Origin: Caldilinea sp. CFX5
Lineage (GTDB): Bacteria; Chloroflexota; Anaerolineae; Caldilineales; Caldilineaceae
Direction of reading: 5' to 3'
NCBI GenBank assembly: GCA_021405325.1
Contig: QWII01000058.1
Coordinates: 1 to 64,000, forward strand
Length of the DNA stretch: 64,000 bases
The translations under genes and the position numbers were made by a program. The notes under the pieces are model-generated. The model did not search any database. It was not told where the DNA came from and worked only from the letters and a program-made list of their open reading frames with translations. This document shows, in pieces, positions 8,647 through 17,200 of this stretch. Position 1 is the first letter of the stretch. Each line of letters starts with the position of its first letter.

Positions 8647-9408
8647 ATGATGCTTCCTATTGCTGTTCAGTTATACACACTGCGCAATCTCCAGATGCCA
8701 TTTGATGAGCTGTTGGGTCAAGTTTCCGCGATTGGTTACACGGGCATCGAAACCACCGGCAATCATAAACTGTCCGCCGCCGAAATGCGGGCGCTGCTGG
8801 ACAAGCATGGCCTCAAGGTGGTTTCTACCCATGCTCCGATTGCCCAATTAGAGAGTGATGCCGAGAGCGTCATTGCCTTTAACAAGGCCATTGGCAACAA
8901 TGTTTTGGTTGTTCCCTTCTTGGCCCCGGATGACCGCGGTAAGGACGGTGCGGCTTGGAGCCAAATGGGCAAACGGTTGGCCGCCATCGGTCAGCGTTGT
9001 CAGGATGCCGGCATGAAGTTGATGTACCACAACCACGCCTTTGAGATGGAAAGTGTCGATGGCAAGTTGGCGATTGACTGGCTGATGGAAGGGGCCGGCG
9101 CCGACAAACTGGGTTTTGAAATAGATCTGGCCTGGGTGCAACGGGGCGGCCAAAATGGCGTACAGTTATTACAGAAGTATGCCGGTCGCTGCCAACGGGT
9201 CCATTGCAAAGATCTCGCCCCCGAAGGTCAAAACCAGGACGAAATGGGCTTTGCCGATGTCGGCCACGGCGTCCTTGACTGGACGGCGCTCTTGCCTGCC
9301 GCCAAAGCCGCCGGCGCCGAATGGTACATCGTCGAACACGATCTACCCAAGGAGCCGTTGGTCAGCATCCGGCGGAGTTTTGCGTTTTTGCGGGACAAGG
9401 TAGGGTAA
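8647..9408 (+). CDS. Sugar phosphate isomerase/epimerase family TIM-barrel protein
   Basis: A 253-residue protein of the xylose-isomerase-like TIM barrel superfamily (IolE/IolH-like). Family features are IAVQLYTLRN at the start, GYTGIETTG, VVSTHAP, MYHNHAFEM (metal or substrate histidines), GFEIDLAWVQRGG, VHCKDLAPEG and FADVGHGVLDW, which supply the usual metal-binding Glu/His/Asp residues. Such enzymes isomerise or epimerise keto-sugars or inositol derivatives; the substrate is not evident. The start has two adjacent ATG codons (8647 and 8650) after AGAAAGGA. It follows the helicase by 29 bp and may be cotranscribed, but the functions are unrelated. Confidence 0.8.
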   Translation: MMLPIAVQLYTLRNLQMPFDELLGQVSAIGYTGIETTGNHKLSAAEMRALLDKHGLKVVSTHAPIAQLESDAESVIAFNKAIGNNVLVVPFLAPDDRGKDGAAWSQMGKRLAAIGQRCQDAGMKLMYHNHAFEMESVDGKLAIDWLMEGAGADKLGFEIDLAWVQRGGQNGVQLLQKYAGRCQRVHCKDLAPEGQNQDEMGFADVGHGVLDWTALLPAAKAAGAEWYIVEHDLPKEPLVSIRRSFAFLRDKVG

Positions 9409-9488
9409 ACAGGTAAACAGGTAAACAGGGACATAGGGAAAGAAGTCTCTACCTGTCTACCTGTCTACCTGTCTACCTGTTTACCTGT
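9405..9488. repeat. Inverted pair of octamer arrays
   Basis: Three units of GTAAACAG begin at the stop codon of the isomerase gene. After a short spacer come four units of CTACCTGT and a variant TTACCTGT. The two arrays are reverse complements of each other and can fold into a long hairpin. The array supplies the TAA stop of the upstream gene. It is probably a transcript-stabilising or terminating structure, or simply a repeat that expands by slippage. Confidence 0.7.
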
Positions 9489-9506
9489 CTCACGAAAGGA
9501 AAAACT

Positions 9507-9917
9507 ATGGCCAGAGAAGCAATGTTCGCCGGGCTCGTGGTGGATGAAAGCGGGCGGGCGGCGGAAGTGACCAGGGTGGGCGAAAATGCCTGTTATGTGG
9601 TGTTGGATGATGATTTCCGCCGCCATATTGATGCCGAGCAGGTGGATCGCCAGGTGTTGCGCTTTATGCGCGAGCAGGTCGATGATCATCGCGATCTGGC
9701 TGTAGAGCAGATGCTTAATATGTTGGGCAAGGATGACATCTTTACCAAGGTGGCGGTCGAGTCTTCGATCAACAACATTGAGAAGAATGTCGGTCAACCG
9801 ATCCCTGAAGAGGCTCGCCAGTGGATGGGGATGCTGGGCTTTCGCATTGTGATCGACTTTCATGGCAATGTGGTCGATATCCAGATGCCGGCCGGCGGTA
9901 TTGCTGATGACGAATAA
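9507..9917 (+). CDS. Conserved-looking hypothetical protein
   Basis: A 136-residue soluble protein I cannot assign to a named family. It begins FAGLVVDESGRAAEVTRVGENACYVVLDDDF, a beta-rich segment, then a helical acidic region (REQVDDHRDLAVEQML), and ends in a beta segment (FRIVIDFHGNVVDIQM). It has no signal peptide or membrane segment. GAAAGGA precedes the ATG at a good distance. Codon use matches its neighbours, so it is probably a real gene. No function is proposed. Confidence 0.65.
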   Translation: MAREAMFAGLVVDESGRAAEVTRVGENACYVVLDDDFRRHIDAEQVDRQVLRFMREQVDDHRDLAVEQMLNMLGKDDIFTKVAVESSINNIEKNVGQPIPEEARQWMGMLGFRIVIDFHGNVVDIQMPAGGIADDE

Positions 9918-9970
9918 TCCATACAACCAATAACTTCACAAATGGTAATCCTTTGTCAGCAAATTGACCC

Positions 9971-10028
9971 TTGACAAAAAGCGCTGCCAATGTTAATGTG
10001 TATAAAAATCGATATTCATACACATTAA
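9971..10028 (+). promoter_or_regulatory. vapBC promoter with overlapping operator palindrome
   Basis: TTGACA (9971-9976), a 17-base spacer and TAATGT (9994-9999) form a sigma-70-type promoter. A perfect inverted repeat, TTAATGTGTAT...ATACACATTAA (arms 9993-10003 and 10018-10028), covers the -10 box and the start region. Toxin-antitoxin operons are usually repressed by their own complex at such palindromes, so this is the likely autoregulatory site. The ribosome site AGAGGAAG follows directly. Confidence 0.7.
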
Positions 10029-10040
10029 TAGAGGAAGATC

Positions 10041-10301
10041 ATGCGTACCAACATTGTTATTGATGATGCGTTGCTCTCGGAAGCGCTCTCCTGTACCGGG
10101 TTATCGACCAAAAAGGCTGTCATCGAAGAAGCCTTGCGCACCCTCGTTCGCTTGAAATCGCAAGAACAGGTGCGGTCGTTGCGAGGTCATTTGCGCTGGG
10201 AAGGCGATCTACACGCCATGCGCGAAAGTCGCGTCGCCTATGAAGTCAACACGAGCGCCGGCAGCGCAACCGTGGAGGATGATAGCGATGTGGATCGTTG
10301 A
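10041..10301 (+). CDS. vapB: Type II antitoxin, VapB family
   Basis: An 86-residue protein starting MRTNIVIDDALL, the ribbon-helix-helix N-terminus typical of VapB antitoxins (DUF2191-like). A helix follows (STKKAVIEEALRTLVRL), then a basic and acidic tail that would wrap the toxin (GHLRWEGDLHAMRESR). It should bind DNA as a dimer at the palindrome just upstream and neutralise the toxin encoded next. Its end overlaps the toxin start by 14 bases, which implies translational coupling. AGAGGAAG precedes the ATG. Confidence 0.85.
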   Translation: MRTNIVIDDALLSEALSCTGLSTKKAVIEEALRTLVRLKSQEQVRSLRGHLRWEGDLHAMRESRVAYEVNTSAGSATVEDDSDVDR

Positions 10302-10683
10302 TTCTTCGGTCTGGATCGATTATTTTAATGGGAAGGTGACGCCCAAGACAGAAGCGCTCGACAGAGCGCTGGGGCAACAAGAGATTGCCATTGGCGACAT
10401 TATCCTGAGTGAAGTGTTGCAAGGCTTTCGTCATGATCGGGAGTTTGACCGTGCGCAGCAAGCCATGTTGCGCTTTCCCGTCTTTGAGATGGTCGGCGTG
10501 GAGATTGCGCTGCGAAGTGCAGCTAACTACCGTCGTTTACGCAAACAGGGGCTGACCGTGCGCAAAACGATCGATTGCGTCATCGCCACCTTTGTCATTC
10601 AACGCGGCTTTCAGCTTCTCCATGATGACCACGATTTTGAACCCTTCGAGCGCCATTTGGGTCTGCAATGTGTGAAGGTATAA
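10288..10683 (+). CDS. vapC: Type II toxin, VapC family PIN-domain ribonuclease
   Basis: A PIN-domain RNase of 131 residues. It opens with MWIVDSSVWIDYFNG, where the first Asp is a metal ligand. It then has a conserved Glu (ILSEVLQGF) and later Asp residues (TIDCVIATF and HDDHDFEPF), completing the acidic cluster that binds Mg2+ or Mn2+. VapC toxins cut tRNA or rRNA. I start it at the ATG at 10288, which follows GGAGG and begins the homology. The frame is open 48 bases further upstream, but that would deepen the overlap with vapB. Confidence 0.88.
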   Translation: MWIVDSSVWIDYFNGKVTPKTEALDRALGQQEIAIGDIILSEVLQGFRHDREFDRAQQAMLRFPVFEMVGVEIALRSAANYRRLRKQGLTVRKTIDCVIATFVIQRGFQLLHDDHDFEPFERHLGLQCVKV

Positions 10684-10689
10684 CTTCTC

Positions 10690-11445
10690 ATGAATGCCGA
10701 TCAACCGGTCACGCTAGAAATTTGTGTTGATGCCGTCGAAGGCGCGCTGGCCGCCCAGACCGGCGGCGCTCACCGAGTAGAACTCTGCGACAATTTGCTG
10801 GAAGGCGGCACCACCCCCAGCGCCGGCATGATTGCCCTCACCCGCCAACAAATTCAGATTGGTCTTAACGTCATCATCCGACCACGCGGCGGCGATTTTT
10901 GTTATTCTGACCTGGAATTTGCGGTCATGCAATATGATGTGAGCCAGGCCAAACAACTAGGCGCCGATGGCGTTGTTATCGGCCTGCTCAATCCGGACGG
11001 TACAGTCGATACGGTGCGCACGGCTATGCTCATTGCACGAGCACGGCCACTTAGCGTCACCTTTCATCGGGCGTTTGATATGGCTGTCGATCCGCACCAA
11101 GCGCTAGAAGACCTCATTGACCTAGGTGTTGACCGCGTTCTCACCTCGGGCCAGGAAAGTTCGGCGCTGGAAGGACTGGATCTGATTACGACGCTCGTGC
11201 AACAAGCAGGAGAGCGCATCATTGTCATGCCCGGTGGCGGCGTTAATGATCGCAATATTCACAAGATCGTTAGCCAGAGCGGCGCCCGTGAAGTTCACTG
11301 GAGCGCCCGCCGCAGCAGCGAGAGCACGATGACCTATCGTCGAACCCATGTCTTTATGGGCGGCGCGTTACGACCACCGGAGTTCAGCCGTCAGACCACC
11401 GATAGTGGACGGATTGAGACGATTCTCAACCGCTTTCAGACATAA
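10690..11445 (+). CDS. cutC: CutC family protein
   Basis: A 251-residue TIM-barrel protein of the CutC family. Conserved features are LEICVDAVEGALAAQTGGA, RVELCDNLLEGGTTPSAGM, the loop VIIRPRGGDFCYSD, GADGVVIGLL, VTFHRAFD, LGVDRVLTSGQ and IIVMPGGGVND. CutC was first linked to copper tolerance in E. coli, but its biochemical role remains unclear. It starts 6 bases after vapC, with no obvious strong ribosome site, so it may be translated by coupling. No copper regulator or transporter is nearby. Confidence 0.9.
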   Translation: MNADQPVTLEICVDAVEGALAAQTGGAHRVELCDNLLEGGTTPSAGMIALTRQQIQIGLNVIIRPRGGDFCYSDLEFAVMQYDVSQAKQLGADGVVIGLLNPDGTVDTVRTAMLIARARPLSVTFHRAFDMAVDPHQALEDLIDLGVDRVLTSGQESSALEGLDLITTLVQQAGERIIVMPGGGVNDRNIHKIVSQSGAREVHWSARRSSESTMTYRRTHVFMGGALRPPEFSRQTTDSGRIETILNRFQT

Positions 11446-11493
11446 CAATTACTGTCATTCACGCTTTCATCAACCAACAGAACACAAACCACT

Positions 11494-12246
11494 ATGCAAC
11501 TACTCGACCATCCCATCGGCAACTATCGTTTCTTTACGGGCATCGCGCCCTATTCAGCGGGCGTCGTGGCGATGCCCGGCTACGAAGTCATCCGTGTAAC
11601 CTTGCATGAACCGATTCCCTACCGCCAGGGTTTCGATCTGATCAGTCGCCATTTACTTGGCATGGGTCGCCCACGGCAGGCGCTCTGTGCAATCGAGTTG
11701 CGTCTACCCGCGCCTCGCTCCTTTACCGGCTTTATTGATTTCAACCGTGACTATCGCGCCATTCTGGCTGATTGGCAGATTCTGGTCGGCGATCACAACC
11801 CGGTGGCGCGCACCAATATTGCCCCGGCCTTTGCCCCGCCGGCGGAGCCCTGTATGTATGCCTTTTCCTACACGATTCCCGCTATGACCGGGCAACCAAC
11901 CTTTGTTGTCGCCGGGGCTGGTGACTTGAATGATCAGGCCAATCTCACACCGGCGGCGGTTGTCCGTCCTGGCGAGACGTCGGCCAACGCGTTAGCGGAA
12001 AAAGCGGCGACGGTGATGGGCGTCATGGAGGAGCGGCTGACCGGATTGCAGATGACTTGGGATGCGGTCACGGCAGTGACGGTTTATACCATCTATCCAG
12101 TGCGCCCATTGCTGGTCAATGGCATTTTGCGCAAGATCGGGCCGGCGGCGGCGCATGGGGTTCACTGGTACTATAGCCATCCGCCCATTGCTGATCTGGC
12201 CTTTGAGATGGATGTGCGCGGGATTCGGCAGGAGTTACGGATTTGA
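11494..12246 (+). CDS. Conserved hypothetical protein, possibly RidA-like
   Basis: A 250-residue protein with no signal peptide or membrane segment. It carries segments such as YRFFTGIAPYSAGVVAMPGYEVIRVTL, FNRDYRAILADWQI, PTFVVAGAGDL and MGVMEERLTGLQMTWDAVTAVTVYT. The last three resemble the arrangement in RidA/YjgF-type proteins (where a separated enamine-binding domain ends with a V-T-V-Y strand), but I do not see the catalytic Arg clearly. It follows cutC by 48 bp on the same strand. The function is unknown; the RidA link is weak inference. Confidence 0.5.
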   Translation: MQLLDHPIGNYRFFTGIAPYSAGVVAMPGYEVIRVTLHEPIPYRQGFDLISRHLLGMGRPRQALCAIELRLPAPRSFTGFIDFNRDYRAILADWQILVGDHNPVARTNIAPAFAPPAEPCMYAFSYTIPAMTGQPTFVVAGAGDLNDQANLTPAAVVRPGETSANALAEKAATVMGVMEERLTGLQMTWDAVTAVTVYTIYPVRPLLVNGILRKIGPAAAHGVHWYYSHPPIADLAFEMDVRGIRQELRI

Positions 12247-12251
12247 CAATA

Positions 12252-12336
12252 GAACGCGGATTGAGCGGATCTAGCGGATCAACGCGGATTTTTCAATCAT
12301 CCGCTTTAAACCGCTAGATCCGCTCAATCCGCGTTC
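12252..12336. repeat. Long perfect hairpin built of GCGGATnnn units
   Basis: Two perfect 26-base arms (12252-12277 and 12311-12336) surround a 33-base loop. Each arm is built of about three 9-base units sharing GCGGAT. It lies between the hypothetical gene and kptA and could end or stabilise transcripts. Confidence 0.75.
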
Positions 12337-12351
12337 GATAAAAGGTTTCCA

Positions 12352-12903
12352 ATGGACAAAACGCTTGTACGGGCCAGCAAATTGTTGAGCCTGGTGTTGC
12401 GCCATGAGCCGCAGCGCATCGGCATTACGTTGGATAGCGCCGGTTGGGTAGCGGTGGATGAGTTGCTGACCGCCGTCAATCGGGCCGGCGTGCCATTGAC
12501 ACGCGCCCTGCTCCAACGGGTGGTCGATGAGAACGACAAGAAACGCTTTCGCTTCAGCGATGATGGACTACTCATTCGCGCCAGCCAGGGTCATTCCGTG
12601 GAAGTAGAACTTGCGTTACCGCCCAAAACGCCGCCTGATCTGCTTTATCATGGCACAGCGACGCGCTTTCTCGATTCTATTCGCCAACAGGGGTTACTGC
12701 CGCAAAGCCGGCAACAGGTTCATCTGTCGGCGGATCACGGTACGGCTGTCAACGTTGGGCAGCGGCATGGCAAGCCAGAGGTGTTGACGGTCAAGAGTGG
12801 CGCGATGCAGGGTGATGGTTATCTTTTCTATCAGGCGGATAATGGCGTCTGGCTAACCGATCATGTGCCGCCTGCCTACCTTATTATTCCTGATCATTCC
12901 TAG
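12352..12903 (+). CDS. kptA: RNA 2'-phosphotransferase, Tpt1/KptA family
   Basis: A 183-residue Tpt1/KptA enzyme. The family removes an internal 2'-phosphate from RNA by transferring it to NAD+, releasing ADP-ribose 1'',2''-cyclic phosphate. Motifs are LSLVLRHEPQ with the conserved Arg-His, GWVAVDELL, KKRFRFSDDG, then the NAD-binding ART-like domain LYHGTATRFLDSI, GLLPQSRQQVHLSAD and YLFYQADNGVWLTDHVPP. In bacteria, which lack the fungal tRNA-splicing ligase pathway, its natural substrate is not settled. AAAGG lies before the ATG. The gene follows the 12252-12336 hairpin directly. Confidence 0.92.
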   Translation: MDKTLVRASKLLSLVLRHEPQRIGITLDSAGWVAVDELLTAVNRAGVPLTRALLQRVVDENDKKRFRFSDDGLLIRASQGHSVEVELALPPKTPPDLLYHGTATRFLDSIRQQGLLPQSRQQVHLSADHGTAVNVGQRHGKPEVLTVKSGAMQGDGYLFYQADNGVWLTDHVPPAYLIIPDHS

Positions 12904-12917
12904 TCTGGATCTAATGT

Positions 12918-13718
12918 ATGCACCTCTTTGCTCTGCCCGATTACCCAACCAGCTTTTGGGTAATGGCAGTTTTTGTTATGCTCTTGACCGGTTTGGGCAA
13001 ATCGGGCTTTGGCAGCGGTTTTGGCGCCCTCGCCACCCCGTTGTTGGCCTTGACCATTCCGGTGGCGGATGCGGCGGCGCTCCTGTTGCCGCTGTTGATC
13101 ATCATGGATATTTTTACCGTGCCCTACTATCGCGGGCGCTTTCACTGGGGTCATTTGCGAATCTTGCTGATCGGCGCGTTGCTTGGCATTGCGCTGGGTA
13201 GCTACTACTTCAATGCGCTCAGTCATAACGAACGGGCGATGAAGATGGGCATTGGCGCATTGGCCGTGCTCTTTGTACTAATCCAGATAGCGCGTTCGTT
13301 TCTGCTTGGGAAGTTCCGTGACCAACCGCCGCCCCGCGCCGTCGGCTGGTTGATGGGGGCGGTGGGCGGTTTCACCTCAACCGTCGCCCATGCCGGTGGG
13401 CCGCCGGTGACGATCTATCTGTTGCCGCAAGGGTTGCCGCGCGATCAATTTGTGGGCACGGTGGCGCTGCTCTTTGGGCTGATCAACGTGGTGAAACTGG
13501 TTCCCTACTATACCCTGGGCTTGCTGCGGGTGAGCAATATCACAACGATTCTCCTGCTGGCGCCGCTGGCGTATGTGGGTGTGCGGCTGGGGGTGTTTCT
13601 CAATAAGCGCTTTACCGACAAGTGGTTCACCCGGTTTGTCTATGCGTTTCTCTTTATGACCGGCATGGAGCTATTGACCGGGTCGAACCTGGTCGATTTG
13701 TTCTTGACTATGTGGTGA
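12918..13718 (+). CDS. TauE/SafE family (DUF81) membrane transporter
   Basis: A 266-residue polytopic membrane protein with about seven or eight hydrophobic segments. It carries the two Gly-rich half-motifs of the TauE/SafE family: TGLGKSGFGSGFGALATPLLAL in the N-terminal half and AVGGFTSTVAHAGGPPVTIYLL in the C-terminal half. The family exports sulfite, sulfoacetate and other small organic anions. No sulfur-metabolism gene is near enough to suggest a substrate. It starts 14 bases after kptA on the same strand; the shared transcript need not mean a shared function. Confidence 0.85.
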   Translation: MHLFALPDYPTSFWVMAVFVMLLTGLGKSGFGSGFGALATPLLALTIPVADAAALLLPLLIIMDIFTVPYYRGRFHWGHLRILLIGALLGIALGSYYFNALSHNERAMKMGIGALAVLFVLIQIARSFLLGKFRDQPPPRAVGWLMGAVGGFTSTVAHAGGPPVTIYLLPQGLPRDQFVGTVALLFGLINVVKLVPYYTLGLLRVSNITTILLLAPLAYVGVRLGVFLNKRFTDKWFTRFVYAFLFMTGMELLTGSNLVDLFLTMW

Positions 13719-13835
13719 TGCGGGCTATAATCGGGGGCAGGTATCACCGCGAAGCATGGGATTTGCGAAGCAGTTCTGGCTGGCGATAATCAGTAAGCAG
13801 GTTAGCTCGTCGCTGCGACAGGGTGAGACGGAATT

Positions 13836-13994
13836 ATGAACAACGGATGCGCCCGCTATGTGTGGGATTATGATCTGATCCAAGAACAAGTTGATGCCAT
13901 GCCCGAAGGTCGCTACGAAAACGGCCCTCTCAAGCTTGTCTTGATTGAGCGGGTTCACCAGCTTGCGGGCACGCAGCGCCAGGTAAGTACGTGA
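13836..13994 (+). CDS. Small hypothetical ORF, 52 aa
   Basis: A short frame starting MNNGCARYVWDYDLIQEQVDAM and ending AGTQRQVST. The RYVWDYDL start recalls small uncharacterised proteins found beside nucleotidyltransferase-like genes, but I cannot confirm this. No strong ribosome site is visible (GAGACGGAATT precedes it). It may be a gene start left by a deletion. The rest of 13719-14127 holds nothing I recognise. Confidence 0.3.
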   Translation: MNNGCARYVWDYDLIQEQVDAMPEGRYENGPLKLVLIERVHQLAGTQRQVST

Positions 13995-14081
13995 GAACCC
14001 CAGGGATAGTCCTCACGCCGGAATACCCAGTCCACACCACTACACGAATGACGATAATTGCGCTACAACCAAGTTTTGTAC

Positions 14082-14110
14082 TTCGGGTAAGAACGCCGTT
14101 ATTGTATAAT
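14082..14110 (+). promoter_or_regulatory. Possible promoter of the cyclase gene
   Basis: A perfect TATAAT lies at 14105-14110. A weak -35 (TTCGGG, 14082-14087) lies 17 bases upstream. Transcription would begin near 14117, just upstream of the two operator palindromes at 14128-14165, a layout typical of repression. Confidence 0.45.
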
Positions 14111-14127
14111 CTCTTACCAAACGTGGC

Positions 14128-14165
14128 TGTCCACTAGCGGACAGGTCAATGTCCGCTAGTGGACA
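14128..14165. promoter_or_regulatory. Two TGTCC-N6-GGACA palindromes, likely Crp-like operator
   Basis: TGTCCACTAGCGGACA (14128-14143) and TGTCCGCTAGTGGACA (14150-14165) are 16-bp palindromes whose centres are 22 bp apart, about two helical turns. The geometry equals a CRP site (TGTGA-N6-TCACA) with altered half-sites. A third copy lies upstream of the Crp-like gene at 19191-19206. Confidence 0.65.
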
Positions 14166-14225
14166 TTTGGTTGCCCATCGTTTGTTGGATCATTCATGCG
14201 CTGACATCATCAAGGATTCACCCCG

Positions 14226-17200
14226 ATGGAGAGACCTGCGGCCTTTATTGCGGCGGATCGTGCTGCGGCGCTTGCCGGCGCAACAACGCTACCGGAAACG
14301 ATGGAAGGATCGGTGCTGTTTGCCGATATTTCCGGCTTTACCGCGCTGCTGGAAAAGATGGCCGCCCAGTTCGGGCCGACCGAAGCGGCCGATCAACTCA
14401 CGACCCAGATCAATCTGGTCTTTGCTGACCTCATCGATCAAGTTGAACAATTTCAAGGCACGGTTGTCGGCTTTGGTGGGGATGCCCTTTCCTGTTGGTT
14501 CCACCTGGACAATGGCCGGCGTGCGACGGCCTGCGCCCTGGCAATGCAACAGGCGATGGAAAAATTTGCCCATATCGAACTGGAGGATGGCACATCAGTC
14601 ATCCTGGCGCTCAAAGTCGGGCTGACCAGCGGAACGGTGCGCCGTCTGGTCGTCGGTGATCCCGCCATTCAATTGCTCGATGTCATGGCCGGCGCAGCGA
14701 TGCTTGAACTCGGTGCGGTGCTGCATGAAAGCGCGCGCGGGGAGATCAGAGTAGGACCGGGTGCGCTGCAACAGATCGAAGAAGCGTTGGTGACTACCGC
14801 CTGGTATCTGAACGAGCAGGAACAAGCGATAGCCAGGGTTGCCGGCTTTCGTCCCGCAGCGTTGACGGCCGCCGCCAATACGGCATTAGCGCCGGCGCCA
14901 ACACAACCTATCCCAGTTCTAGATGAAGCGCTTTTGGTGGATTGGTTGCTACCGCCGGTCTATGACCGTGTACGCCAGGGGCAAGGGCGCTTTCTCAACG
15001 ATCTGCGTCCGGTTGTGGTGCTTTTTTTACAATTTAACGGCCTGGATTATGTTAATGATGAGTTGGTGGGCGCCAAGCTTGATGCTTATGTGCGCTGGGT
15101 GCAACACTGCCTGGCCCGCTATGAAGGCTTCCTCCTCAAATTGACCATTGATGACAAGGGCAGCTATTTGTTGGCAACCTTTGGCGCCTTGGAGAGCCAC
15201 GACGACGACGCGCAGCGCGCGGCCGCGGCCGCCCTGGAACTACGCAGCGCACCGGAAGAATTTTCGTTTATCACCAGCGTACAGATCGGCTTACACCAAG
15301 GGCGCATCCTGGCCGGCGCCTTTGGCAGCAAGAAACGGGCAGCCTATGATCTGCTAGGCAGCGCCGTCAATTTAACCAACCGTCTGATGACCAGCGCCGC
15401 CCCCAACCAAATCTTGACCTCCAAGCGGATCATTGAAGCGGTCTGCGACCACTTTCAATTCGGCCCGCCGACCCTGACGCCGCTCAAAGGTGTCGGCGAC
15501 CGCTATCTCTATGAATTGCGCGATCGGTTGCCGGTCAACCTGTCGGTTTATGATGAGCCAATCCTGGAACGGGAAGCGGAATTGAACTTTTTATCCCAGA
15601 TCCTGGAGCAGGTCTTTGCCAGCCAGGGGCAGATTGTGCTGATCGAGGGGGAGGCCGGCATTGGCAAAAGTCGGCTAGTTGCTGAATTTCGCCGGCGGGC
15701 AACCACCATCGGTTGTGTGGTGGCAACGGCGGTTTGTGAAAGCTTTAGCCGGGAGAATATCTATCAGTCCTGGCAGCAGATTCTCTTTACCTTGCCCTCG
15801 ATTGCGGCTGAGGATTCGCTGGCCATGCACGACCCCTTGCTGAGTAATTTCCTGGGGCTGACCTTTATGCCAGGTGCAACGAAGGGTGCGCACCTATCGC
15901 CGCAACAGCAAGCAACCACCTTTGCCCGGATTACCGATCTGCTCCTGGCGGAGGCGCATCAACGCCCGCTTGTCTTGATCTTTGAGGATATTCAATGGCT
16001 TGATCACGCCTCAGTCAACCTGCTCAAAAGCTTCTATCAGCGCATGGCAAATGCACCGGTGTTGCTGCTCTTTGTCCAGCGCCCGGCCGGCAGCGACAGC
16101 GCACAGTTACTCGCCAATCTGTCGTCTTTAGCCAAATTTCACCATCGTGCATTAGCACCGCTTTCGCATAAAGCAATTCAGGCTATCATTGAAGATCAGT
16201 TGGCAGGACGGGCGTTGCCGCTGCTGCTCGCCTTGATCGCCATCCGCGCCCAAGGCAACCCCTATTACGCCGAAGAGCTGTTATTGGCGCTCTACGACCT
16301 CAACCTGCTGGTCTATAAAAAGGAGAGCAACGAGTGGGATCTGGCGCCGGCGCTCTTTGCCCGGCTGCAAGCGGAAAATTGTTTGCGCAAAGATCCGGTA
16401 AGCGGGGAGTGGCGACTGGAAGTCAACGCCGCGTTAGCCACGATTGCGTTGGGCATCCCCGACGCCATTCATCAGCTTGTTTTAGCCGCCATTGATGAGC
16501 TGCCGGAAGGGTGTCGCCAGATTGTGCAGATTGCCAGCGTCATCGGCGGCCCCTTTACCTGTACATTTCTGCAACAGGTCTACCCGTCACCCATTGACCT
16601 GCCAGGCTTGCGTGAGCAATTGCAACTTTTGGTGCGCCATCAATTACTGGTTCGGCTACGCGCTGATGACGAGGAACAATATGAATTTCGCCGCCATTTG
16701 ACGCAAGCGGTTGTCTATGCAACGATGGTCGAAACGCAGCGGCAAACATTGCACGCAGCGGTCGGGCAGCTCATGGCGCGCCGCCAACCGACGGCAGCCC
16801 CCTTACTCGCTTATCACTTTAGCCGGAGCCATTTGGCGGAAAAAAGCCGCCATTATCTGGAGCTAGCCGTCCATGCCGCCCGACAGGAGGAAGCCAACCA
16901 GGCGGCGCTGAATTACTACAATCAACTCTTGGCCCTGGACGAACAATGGCCCTGGTTACAGGGCAAAGTTGAGGTCGCGCACATCCTGGGTCTACGCAGC
17001 GAAGAAGAGCATACCCTCAACCGATTAGCGGAGTGGCCGACAGCGCCACGCTTTACTGTGCGCTATTTGTACGCGCAATACTACGCCGCGATCTGTCACT
17101 ATGAGCTGGCTGCACAAGCTGCGGGACAAGCCTTAGCTATCGCCGAAGCACAAGCAGACCTGCTCGACCAAGCGCGTGCCTTGGGGTTGTTGGCCTTGAT

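Noticed and set aside
9405..9488. Possible CRISPR array
   Set aside because: The repeat units are only 8 bases, contiguous without unique spacers, and followed by their reverse complement. No cas genes are present.
14128..14165. Palindromes as a mobile-element end or attachment site
   Set aside because: The spacing of 22 bp between centres, the 16-bp length and a third copy upstream of the regulator gene fit an operator better than a transposon end.
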